Assembly (NCBI GenBank): GCA_037576195.1
Contig: CM075104.1
Coordinates: 10,680,211-10,744,210, forward strand
Source: Phytoseiulus persimilis
Lineage: Eukaryota; Arthropoda; Arachnida; Mesostigmata; Phytoseiidae
Length of the DNA stretch: 64,000 bases
Direction of reading: 5' to 3'
Both the position numbers and the translations under genes were made by a program. Under the pieces are notes generated by a model. That model saw only the letters and a program-made list of their open reading frames with translations. It had not been told where the DNA came from and did no database searches. Positions 38,601 through 50,600 of this stretch are shown here, piece by piece (the stretch's first letter is position 1; the number at the start of each line of letters is the position of its first letter).

Positions 38601-41600
38601 ATCCCCTCCGGGTTCACCGGAGATTTTAGTCTGCGGCTCAGCGTCGCTTCCTCCTCTTGACTTCTGGTCGTCGCAACAGCGAGATTTATTCTCATTTCCG
38701 TACTTCTTCGTACCCGTCCAAAGCCGAAACAACGGCCCATCGGTCGCGTGCCTCCTCGTCAACGGAGGCGGGACCGGAGCATGGAATCCCGAAGGCTACC
38801 GGAGTGCTCCAGCTTTGTGTGTTTGTATGTCTGCACCGCTTCAAGAAATTGCTTCGCACTCTCTTGACGCCGATGTGACTGCTGCCACTAACGACACAAC
38901 TGCGAAGAGGGAGACATTTAATAAATCAACGACGCGGGAGAATCCGAAATAGCCGCAGCGAAGAGAGTCCTCCCTCAGGAGACGCGATGAACATTTTTTC
39001 ACTCCTAACGAAACCAAGAAGAGCGTCATGAGCCGAAGAAATCTCGCTTCTCGGCGAAGACACCGTAAGGCACAAATCTCGGTTTCGCACCCTTGCCCTG
39101 TTTTCATTTCTTTTCGCCAGGTTGCCATCTCGCTCTATCTCAGCCTGATCCCACAGAAATGGCGTCTGTTCCTTCCGCGATAGTGGTTGTGCGGGTCAGC
39201 TGAAGGGCCACCGCTCATTTTTCCGTGATATTTTCGAGATCCGAAACAATCCCTCTTTCCGTCCAGAGTCGTTTCAGGTCCTTCCGTTCGGAATCAACGC
39301 CGTGTAGTTCGGGAGATCGGAAGTATTCCATTGAGGAGAATCGAGCTCTGGGATTCTCAAAGTTATCATTACTGATCTCATACTCAACGGGGGTTCCATA
39401 GGAAAGAGTGTTTGTCCTAGCGTTGAGCCTAACGCGTAGCAAAGATCGGGGATCAGAGCTCAGGGGGACTGGATGAGCTAAATGAGGATCAGGAAGATGA
39501 ACAGCGTGTAAGATTGAACAACTCGACCTGAATGAGGATCCCGGAGGATACGGGGCTAGCCTCCTGTATGCGTGAGGCCATCGAGGCCAAACGAAGGCCG
39601 CGGAGTAAGAGAGACGAAGACTGAACGACTCCAATCAGGAGCTTACAAATGGAAGAGATTTGCTCTCTCGGAATCGGGCTCCTTCCCCTCAGGATACGGA
39701 CGCCACCGCAGAGGTCCACCGAATGAATAAATGGAGGAAGACGTATGAAGCTTTTCGCTGACCCTGACATCCGGCTCCATGCGATGAACTGCTCACCGCC
39801 GCCGCCGTTGTTCCTCACTGAGAATTTACTCGTTCTTCATCCTGTCGATCTAGCTTCCCTTTTCGAACTTCTCCTTCCCCCTCTCTCCTTTTGTAGCTGT
39901 TTTCGGTTCCTATAAATTCCGATGGCATTCCTCGCATGGTCCCTTGGAGCTCGAGGAAGAGACAAAAAATTGGTGACAGCCCGCCACGAATAGGGATGTA
40001 CCAATCGACCGAGAAGAGAGGTGTCGTGAGGATCGATAGCCATCCTCCCCAGAGGACCTGCGCGGGAAACGGCGTTGAAATAACGCCGATGTGGGCCAAG
40101 ATGCTCCAACCATGGCCTGAGCTTCTTCCGAACTCTTCCTTCGCATGTGGACAAATCTCGCCGTGCGAATGATCTTGGAAATTTCCCTTGCCCCATGGCG
40201 ACAAGAACGTACCGTCAACGAGCGGAACAACCCCAAAGGGGAGAAATTTGTGCGTCACTGAAGAATCGATTAAGAAGTACTCACCAACCACACGAAGACT
40301 GATGACAGTGTTGATCGAGCGACTCCGCTTGAAGTCGACTCGGCACCTGTATTCACCTGCATCGCCCTCCTGGACGGGATCGACTTGGAGGAAAGCCGGC
40401 TTGTTGGCCATGTTGAAGTAGGCCCGGGTCCCCAATTCGCTTTGTGTTGTTCGATCCACGTGACGAGAACGGTCGAGGTCCCCTCGTCGCGCGTCCAGCG
40501 TGAAAATCGGCGCGGGACTGTCGTCCTTGTACCACAGCACCAGGACGACTTCATCTCCAGCGGCTGGCGGCTCGATGTTGCAGGGTAGGGCCACTTTGCC
40601 TTTAACCACGGCCGAGTAAACGATGGAGGCTGTAATGGACAGGGAAAAGTCGCGGATTAGCGCTCCTGACGCCCCGTTAAAGCCGTGATTGGCTCGTCTA
40701 CCTACTCCTGTCGTAAGCTGCCTATTTGGGCCGAACACAAATCGGACAAAAGAAAATTCATTATCTTTGGTAGAGCTCCCGCCTAAAGCAAAGACCACCA
40801 CTGGGACTCTCGTCGGCGTCGCTGCTGCTGTCGTGGTCGGCGTAGCCGCGCTTTTTAACACGTCATTAATTCCGATACGTTCCGATCGGGCTGAACGCTT
40901 GCCATGCTCGGCTCTCACGTGATGTTTCCGGGTTCCCGTTGCGACCCCGGGACAACAACGGAACAAGAAGTCGTTGACGAGAGGGCACGAGTGACATGCG
41001 TGGAAGCACGCGCGTTCTCACCGAGATGCCGATGTGAAGCCACCAGGAGTAGGAGGAGAACCCTGGAAGTTGCTATCGAAGTTCACAAGCCCTGTTTGCT
41101 GCCGAGGCTTGCCGAATCGGTCCTGAAGAACTTCTTCTCTAAACTCGGCCGCGTCCCGCCTACAATGCTTACAATGCTGCAAAACAACTCAACCGCGAGC
41201 ATGTCGGCTTACGACATCTTACAAGATTCTTACAGAGTTCTGTTAGGAGTGGGAATCGCAGACCGCACTTTCCAGCCTGCAGTACACCTCCAGAGAGCCC
41301 AGGGTAATAATAGAACAACTTGAACGAATATATCCGCTCTTGTCGCGAAGCTCCCATTGACGTTCTCTGCGCTACCACAGAGGCACCGCTGGAAGTTCCC
41401 CGCCCGACGAGCGCGATTCCGGAATCCCAGAATCCGCCCTGGATTCCCGAGACAAAGGAGCAAATCGTGTCCCTGCTTTGTTTGAAGTTATGGGGTATGC
41501 AAACCCACGCTATCGTTCACTCCGGCCTCTCTCCTGAATGGAACAGAACAAACCTGATTAGTCCTGATCCACAGGAAGCGTGGCACAGAATGCGCCCAAG

Positions 41601-44600
41601 GCCTACCTCATACGAGCGGCAATATGCTCAGGCTTCCAGCACGCATGCCTCTCTATTCGCGCCTCCTGCTCTCCTCGATCGTCTGGCTCCTCTTCTCTTG
41701 TCGGCTCCTGGCCGATATTATCTTATATCGCTACCTATGAAGCACGCTCGTCGTCCACAAAAAGAGGACGAGCCACCGCTGCTTTCACTACCGACCGTCA
41801 TTTACCGCAGCTTACCATACCTGCCATCGCAACGAGACCCGAGTGCTTTACGGCAATCTCGGTCCAGATTCAAGGCCTGGAGAGCTGTGACAGCCACAGG
41901 GAGTGTCGGAGAGTATCACTTATGTCAGCTCCGGAGAGTGCCCCGTCGGTTCGCCGAATCCAGGGAATGCTATTTTTTCAAGTTTTTTTCGACATTCTCT
42001 CGGTGGAGTCTGCGGTTCCGGTCGTCCCGGGAGACGTTTCAACACTTTATCTCAAACGCACAGGGACCGTCCGTGAAGCACGAACCGGAATGCGAACCGA
42101 GACGTGCACGTGGATGAATATTATACCGCGAGACGCTCTTGGAGACGCGGGTGCCGTTCATCCTATCTGACATCCTTTTTCACTATTCTGGATCACCCTA
42201 GAGAATATCGGAGGACTTCAGACGCGTACACCGAGACCTTTGGGAGGTAAATTCAAGTACCTCACCTGTGCGAGGGAGCCGCATCTGAAATATGCGGTCT
42301 TGGACATACAACGATACCAACTTGTTTTCTCAACCTCGTTCGGGCGAATCTTGGGAATGTTTTTCCTTTTCCATGTGGTAATCACCAGGGATTCTCCTGA
42401 GTGCTGTCACGGTCGAAGTCGAGCCGGCCTCCGACGTGTGAAGGGAACCGTGTCAATTAAAAGACTCGTTCAAATGAAGAAAGCGTTATTCCTGCTGTCA
42501 TGAACAATTCTAGAACGCAGGAAGGTCCGTTTCCCGAAGAGCCGTGTTCGGTGACGGAAGGACTCGTGGCCTTCGCGTCATCCCGAATGTAGGAACGACG
42601 CTCGATGGAAATGCTGTTCAAGATCCTCTGGTGCCCAACCTCTCACCCTCCATGCCGACCGTTTGGACACGACCGACCGACCGACCGGCCTGCCCTCGCA
42701 GTCAGCCGAGAGAATGTCGGTGTTCCCATCCTCGCCGTAGTAATTTTAATGAGTAATGAGCCCTCCAATTAGTGCGGGGTCGTCCCACTCTCGCCCCGCT
42801 TTCCTTTCGAGTCGCCTCTGCGCTGGCCGTGTTGAAACCGTCTTTGTTGTCTTTGTATGGAGCGCTACTGTGCGTAACATTGGTTACAGTTCTCGAAGCT
42901 CTCCGGGTTTCTGAAGAGTCAGTGGGGAAAATAACAGCCGCGTCCTCCGACACGGTCCTCGCGACCGGCCTGCCAGTCAGCGATTCAAGCCTTACAGTCG
43001 TCCGGACGGCCTCTTCAAATATTCCGTAAGGCAAAACCCGCGTCCCTAAGCCAAAGTGCAGCAAATGACAGCTCAGACCTGCAGGACGTTGCCCGAAGGC
43101 ATTTCAAGTCGCAAACCCCTGACCCTCTTCCCGATCCTCAAAGGAGACGAGTGGCCGTTGTTGCCGCCGCCGTTGCCTCTTCGTCTCTTTTCCGTATTTT
43201 ACTCGTTCTTCCCGCAACCCTGGGGGCTTCCTGGTTTCCCAGAGTGCGCTCCGAGAAACGCGACGGTTCGGGAAGCGACTGTTGTGTCAGGAGAGCGTTG
43301 CTCAGCTCCACCAATGACCGCCACTCTGAACCAAGACGAAGCATGCCCGATCTCCGGAGAATACCCCGGCTCTTCCCGGGGTATATTCGAACGTTCCTCG
43401 ACCCGTGCGCGGAGGAATGCTGCTCCGCGCACCGGTCGGACGAACGCAACAGCGGATCGAGTTGCGAAATATTCTGCTGGAATCCATCCCACGATCGCCT
43501 GGAGGGGAACGGAATGACCGTGAAAGGATAATGGCTTTTGTCATGATTCTGTGACAAGCCGATACTCGTGGACCGCGGCAGCCTCGGTCGGCTACAAGCT
43601 CCATACGGGAATTTATTGAGTTACGGCCTCACCTCCATTGAGATAAAGTGATTTGGCGAGTCGCAAACGAAAATGAATCGCGGGATCGGCTCCGCGCAGC
43701 TCCTGCTTTCAGCCCGTTGCCTCCTCCCCATGCGTGCTCGCTCCAGCGGCCAAGTGGGCCCGGAGAATGGGTGCGTGCATGCTGCAGGGCCGCACGTCCG
43801 TTTTGCGTAGCATCGAATGGAGTAATTTCGGCTATTACAGCCTTCTTCACTGTACGCTTGTTAGCAGTCATTACTTCCGCTTGGCGCTAAACTAAGCTCA
43901 TTCCACAGTGAGCGTAGAAAGGAGCACATCTCCTCCTGGTGCCGTGTAATTTGAAAAGGGCGCCGAGGCTCCAATTAAAGGATAACAACTTTGAAGCTCC
44001 GGCCAAGAGGAGCCAGAACCGTCAGAAGGAGAAGATAGCGGCGGGTGGGTGTGTAGATAGCCCTCTGGGAGGAGGACGGCAGGGGATCGTCTCCGGATTC
44101 GTTCGTCGGGCTGAGCCCAGCGGCTCGACGAAGGAACAACAAGATTGCCCAATTCGGAGGTCATCATCAGGCGACCTAATGGCGTATTTGGGGAACATTC
44201 TGAGTAGCGAGGCTGCGAAGGCCACGAAACAAGGCCCGAACGATCCGCCCTAGGAGTTCGGCGGTTTCTCGCCGCGCAGCTCTTTCCTTGTGAGAGGATT
44301 CAGCGCTTGTGGCCGAATGTTCTGGTATGCCATCGGATAGTCGGGTCCAAACGAACCGGGGTTGATCTTCTTCGGGCGATGCGAGTTCGAGAATCGGTTC
44401 GACGTAATCGAGCCCGCATCGGTTGGAGGTATCATCCGTAACAATAGGCGCACATGTGTCGTTGGGGAGTGCGAAGAACATCTTAATTGGTTTTGTGAGG
44501 ATGTCCGACGGAGAGGGATGGGAAGAGACAAGTGCGAAGGCGAGACACTCACAGTGCAACAGACAGGAATAGGAGGCGGGCGCGAGAGAGCCAGTTAGCT

Positions 44601-47600
44601 CTATGTACAGCGCCATTCTCACGAGCCAATTAGACAATCCGAGTGCGTGCTTTGGGCCACGTACCAGCCGTCAATCCGTTCTAGTGATGCAGGAATCGAA
44701 GAAGTGCAGGCGCGGTCCATGCACGACGACGTTCGGCGGAATCGGTTGCAAGTCGAAGCATCGAGCGGGTATCGGACGGGCACTCGACTCCCGTCTGGAG
44801 TCGGAGAATGTCGCCGAAACGTTCGATCTACCCGACGTGTGATTGTCCGTTGGAGCGTATGAGAGGTATGCCGGCGCGTTCCGTTACCGAACCGCATCGG
44901 GGATGAAGAGAGAGAGAGAGGCTGCAGAAAGCGACACAGTCGTTGTGTTGCGAGTGGTGGAGTAGAAGCCAAGTGAGCCATTAGCTAGTCAGAGTCACCG
45001 AGGCCTGAGTCGACCTCGGTCGGTCCGCCGCGTGAGTAGCTGATGAAAACAAATGGGCCCGAAGCTCGAGACCGAAGTGACATCGAACTGAGCGATGAAC
45101 TCTCGCTGATTTACCCCGGCCGCTCCAGCCATTACCTCGGCTTTCCGACCTCGATCCAGCCCTGCCGAATCATTCTTCTACATCGTCGTTGGCGAAAGCA
45201 TTCACCCACCGCCTCCGTCGACGCCAGCTCGGATCCTCTCTGTCTCGTCTGATTATCTGCTCCGGATCTTCGAGGAGCTCGAGCTGGCCGCTTCGCGACG
45301 GCGGGGTCGTCGGGGGACGCGTTCGAGCGGGGGGAACAGGGGCCTAAATTGAGGTGAGGTGCCTCATCAATCTCGTCGATACACAGAGCCCGACATCGAG
45401 AATGGTAATTCCTGTATTTCAAACGGGAGTTCGTCGGCCGGCCGCGTAGGTTTGAATTATTTTCATAAACCAGATCGCTTATGCAGATGAGCCCCAGCGC
45501 GAGAAAACGCTCCACCCTTGAGAACCAGCCACAGCGGCCGAAGGCAGCCAGCGAAGTGAACGGCTGGTGACCGCGGAAGCCTGCGCAAATTTCCGAGGAG
45601 TTTGTCGCAGTCAGATCGAGGACTTCGGAGAAGAATCTGCCACGAGCAGCTCGTCTCGAGCACGGGATGTCAACGAGCATGGGAGCTGTCGCATGTACGG
45701 CGCGACGACCGACCGACCGCCCGCCCGCCCGCTCTTCTTTGAGCGCTCCGCTGGGACGACGACGACGAAGAAGCTGTCGTCCTCGAGTCTGCTGTCCTCC
45801 TCGAATCTGCTGTCCTCCTCGAATCTGCTGTCCGCCGTGCGTGATCGAGTGGGGATGGCGTTCAAAGTTGCCGACTCCGAATTATGGCAAGGGAATCAGG
45901 GGCAGTCCTGACGAGCGAACGAGCTTGTGAACCAGGACAACCGGCAAGCCTGCGCGGGCTCTTTGTCAGAACTCATTTGCCTCTGGGACGTGATGCGCTT
46001 ACGCGGCCGCGGTCCCCGTCGACTCATCTGGCCCCGTGCCTCGGTTTCGAATAGTTGGTGCGTCCCGCTCGCCTTGAACCCCTGTGACTTGGTTCCGGAG
46101 CAGGACGAGAAGGGACTGAGGGTGGCCGGTGTAAACCCTTCGGAAAGCGAAGAAGACTCTGGACGCGCAGCGGCAGAGCGTCATGGCGGCTCGGATGCTT
46201 CGTCGATCTGATTTCAGTCCGTAATCTGCCCTGAAGCGCTCGCTGTTCCGTTCCGGCGAACCCGATGTGCCTAAGCCCATGTACCGTTGTTGTTCAACTC
46301 TCCCTCCTCGTGCTCGTCGCTCACTGAACAGCGAGCGCTCCCGCCGTTAGACGTTGCAATCGCAATCGTGCCCGATGGCACAACGTGATGCATACCAACT
46401 AATTTTCTGCGAATATCTCATCTGGCTGACGTTCCCTCCTTTATCTTCCGACTGGTGCTCTCGATAACGATTCGGTGACGTCTGCAGTGCGGAAAGTCCC
46501 CGAACTGAGGAACGACAAACGTGAACTCAATCATCGCGCTCATGTTCGGGTCGAAATTCGAGGACATTCGAGAACTAGACGAATCCCGAACCCGCCTCGA
46601 AGAGTGAATGAATCCAGCTCTCAAAGGAGATTTGTGGCTCCGTTGAACCGTTTCGGACTCCTTACGATTGTATGGGGTAGAAATTCTCTCCTCAGAACTC
46701 CGCGAGTTCGATGCCCGAAGTCGCCCGATGGTGCAAGCGGATACGACTGACACCCAATGATTCAGGGATCTGGAGGATCATTTTGGTACACTCTGCATCG
46801 GAACACTTCTCCTGCACGATCCGAAGACAGTCAGCACTCAGATTTGGAAGGCGGCTATCTTGAAAACTCCATGATGGAGCTTTATGCATTCTCATTGAAC
46901 TCCCGCGTGCGAGGCGGCGTGGCTGTACGCGGAAGTGTCAATATAAGGATGTGTTGATATGTTCAAGATGGAGGGCTCGAAATTCTGTTCGCCGTCTATT
47001 TCGATCCCTGCTCCTCCATCCTCATTAATTCTCCGGGCACTTCGCTGCCGTGCGAAACGGGCATCTCCGATTCCGTGTTTGGGCTGCGCTCCTGACTCAT
47101 AATGCTCAGCAACGGTTCTCTAACGGAATCATATTCAATCATCGGAAAGAACCAGCTCCAGTGCGGACTCTTTCTCGCCAACGTGTAGACAACACTCCGA
47201 CCGACAGATGGTGTGGTCATTCCTTCCCAGCAGCCGATGTGAACAGGTTGCGGGTTAGCGCAGCATCCTATCTTTAGTGAGCATCCTTTAATGTCAGATA
47301 ATGGATGACCCGTTTGTCGGTCGGTCGGCCGACGCGCATGACTTTACTCGAACGAGGCTGCTCGCAGGCTCGCGTTCATCAAGCGCCACGGCAACCCGGT
47401 GGGAACTCGTTGACGCTCGTCCACGATTTCCATCACGACTCGCAACGAGCAGGTGATCATGGCCGCGAGATCCTCCCGCAGCCGCGGGAGTTTTAACCCG
47501 CAGGCCGAACACGCTGTTCCAAAATTGATTCAACAATCTCGGCGCGATAGTTTCCCTCGCGAGGAAGCGGGGGAAATGCCTTTATCGGTCCATCCAGAGA

Positions 47601-50600
47601 CACAGCCACCCACTCTCAGGATGCAAGCTGCTACACAAAGAGACGGAGAGTGCCTTGTATCTGATTTTGAAGAAGCCTCAAACTCGATCAAACTGGGACG
47701 CCCGAGAACCGACCGAGAGCACGAGCTCGTTCGGCTCGAGCCCCAGTGGCTGGTTTTTTTTTGCCTCTCGAGCCCCTCGCCCCCTCCTGCCTCGGTTTCC
47801 CGAAGAAAAGCCGCTCAAGCGATGATACTTTCTCTGCTCGCTAGCTCGCCGGCTCGTTCGCTTGACGCGAGCGGCGAAACTTTGCTTGTAGAAGATTGCC
47901 ACCAACGCTTCTTCTGTTATTAACACGACCACTTGTGCCGCGCTCGTCGCCCGCCTCATCGTCGCTGCGGCTGACAAAACTGTTCCGCCGAACGTTCGAC
48001 ATCTTTTTTCGTTTCCTCTCGCGGCTTCCGCGTTCCCTACAGGCTGCCGTCGACGTGGGTTCAGAAAGGAAACCACGATCGGGGGATTCGGATCCCGCAA
48101 AGTCTTCTTCTGGAACTGGTCTTCCCCCAGAGCAAAGAAATCGTTCCAGGACCACATCATGCGCTTGAACACCGTGAACTCTCTGTTCGCCCGAAAGCTT
48201 CCGCGGGGTCGTCACGACGCGGAGGCCTTTGTCGTGGGGAAGCTCTTGGAAATCCGGATTATTGCTCTTTCCGAGATATTGATTCGGAAGCGCTTCGTCA
48301 CCCTCAACGCCCCTCCGGTCGCAAAGTTGGTCTTTCAGCTTTCCTCGTTAGCTATATTTACACGAACCGTTCACCCGATATTCACGAGAAATCGTTGTTT
48401 GCACTCCACGGCGGGTCCGCTGGAGAACGAGCGCTCTTCGAACGCGAGCAAATTGGACAAAAATTGAGGAAGTCTGAGGCGAGTACACGACTCACACGGA
48501 CGGTCGACGAGGATCCAAAGGAACGGAAGAGGATCCAGGAATCGGAAAGTGAACCAAAGGAGTTTCGGAGTCGGAAGAGAGAGAGAGGAGGAGAGAGCGA
48601 TCGCTGAAGAGAGGGAGAGAGCGGTATCTTGAAGTAGTTATGGAGGTCGCAGACGAGAGGAGGGATTTTGGACTCAGTCAGAAATCGAAGCAGACGCGAG
48701 GGAACAAAAAAAACTTGAAAGAGTTTCACCCCCGGGGGAAAGGGTGGCTCCACCACACGAAGGGGATGATCGACTCTTATGGACGGCATCGGTAGTTTGA
48801 TGACAGATTCGGAGGAGCGAAAAGGGCGTAGGACCTGGAGGTCAGAACTGTAACACTCCAAAGAGGATTCTCTCGAAGGGATGCGACCGAGTGTGTCAGA
48901 AAGTAGAATAACATCCGAAAGTTCTTTGTGACGCGGAGAGACAGTGAGCAAAACGGAGCTCGCGACAGGCTCAAGTGCGGATCGGGACTCCCTATTCGGG
49001 AGATATCGAATCGAAGACGAATTTGGTTCGGAAGACTCGAGATCGAGGTTTTCGTGTCGGGAAGCACGGCAGGAGTCAACCACAAGGAATCGTGAGAGTC
49101 GGATCCACATGCTTGTCATTCGCGTCGTCGGACCCGCCATCCGGTAGCGTTTTAGCTTTGATTGACCTTGTGGCGTGGCGGTAGCCGTTGCTCTCAATCT
49201 CGGATCTCAATTGCTTCGTCCTGCGACGGGAGCAGTGGCGGCGGCTGCGGCTGCCGCAGCGAAAGCTCCTTTTGAGAGCCTGACGAGCGCGGGGAACGAC
49301 ACGGATGGCTGGCTGGTTGCCTGCTTTGGTAGATGACTGGTGGGTTTTCTGATCAATTCATCATTCATTAAATTGCAATCTGATCGGCCATTAATCTCTG
49401 CAGTGCTTCTGATCAGGCTCCTCGCCCTCTTCCCCCTGCTGCTTCTTTCCCCGTAGTCTTTGCCGGCGCCCCCGCCCTTCTCCGTTGATTTCCCTTCGAG
49501 ACGACGACGACGACGACATCATCCTCTTTCACGTCACGCGACGGAGCCTCAGCTCTCAGAGAAGCTGCACTTGTGTCACCGAGACGCCGCTGGGCCACTC
49601 GTTTTGCCGAAAAACGTGTGAATGCTACCAGGAGCGAAGACGGTTTTTGTGAGGAATTCCTCTTACCTCGGGGAAGCTCACACCATATCGCCAACGAAAC
49701 CACAGCGGCATACACGCACTGAGGACAAACGCTGATCTCTGAAAAGCACGAACGCAGAGCACGCTTTTCGCCCATTTTCTCAATCGTTCCGGATATCCTC
49801 GCACGAAAATTCCACGCTTCGTGCTCTGTTCAAGCGAAGCATGCGTCAAATAACATGGGCTTCACAAACAGTCAGCACCCAGGACTGCACGCGATCCCCT
49901 CAGGTATATTCCTCAGCGTTGAATCTCATTCCTGCGTACCGTGCATCATCCGGCTGATCAAACTTGATTCGCTTCTCGAAAGCTGAAGCGAAACTGTTCT
50001 CCTCGACGAATCGTCACGAGAACCGTGACCAAGCTTCTCGATCTATCGAGAGAGGGCTCGCTCCCCAGTTTGGACACCCGCGTGGCTCCGCAGACTGGGA
50101 CTGCTGCAAGTTCGAGGAGGCTTTCCATATTTTTCGGGCCGATGCCGGAGGACCGCCAACACCGAAATTCAAGACAATGAATCAAATTTATGAGTGAAGC
50201 ATTCCAAAACTTGTGTCAAGCCGTTGATGTAGCCACTGAACCGTGGAACGCCAGCGATAACCACAAACGTGAACAGCATAGGCCTTTCCGAAAGCTCAAC
50301 GGCTCGGGGACCCGGCGACGACGATGGCACATTGTTCGTTGATCCATCATTGCGGATCCTCGTTCCAGCGGTAAAGCAGCCGGCTCCATCGATACCACTC
50401 GGGTTGAATCATTGGTCTCAGCTCTCGCTGATCAACTGCGTCGACGTCGATGTCCGTCCGATATTTGATCCGAGGAAGGACAATAGAAGCCTTTCGATCT
50501 GAGCAGAACCCCGAAACAGGGTCCAGGGCCAGACGGTCGTGCTACTTAACCAGGAGGAGTACCGCGGCCGGATGAACGTAAAAAGCATGATGCGCGAACT

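Noticed and set aside
39815..40966. 383-codon open frame on the minus strand containing Ig1
   Set aside because: Only 40629-40285 is Side-like. The parts above and below run through the acceptor and donor into intron; the Met at 40966 is not the start because a better signal-peptide exon exists at 63286.
41320..42117. 265-codon open frame on the plus strand inside intron 1
   Set aside because: No domain, and overlapping frames are equally open.
44176..44637. 153-codon minus-strand frame with a GCACT|GTGAGT donor in phase 1, considered as an alternative first exon of Side
   Set aside because: The N-terminal part is a poor signal peptide, the frame continues past the donor without change of character, and exon 1 at 63286 fits much better.
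47472..47495. CTCCCGC-AGCC-GCGGGAG followed by TTTT, resembling a bacterial terminator
   Set aside because: The DNA is plainly from an animal genome, and there is no gene end there.
48382..49197. 271-codon open frame on the minus strand inside intron 1
   Set aside because: Serine- and arginine-rich translation of purine/pyrimidine-skewed DNA; no recognisable family.
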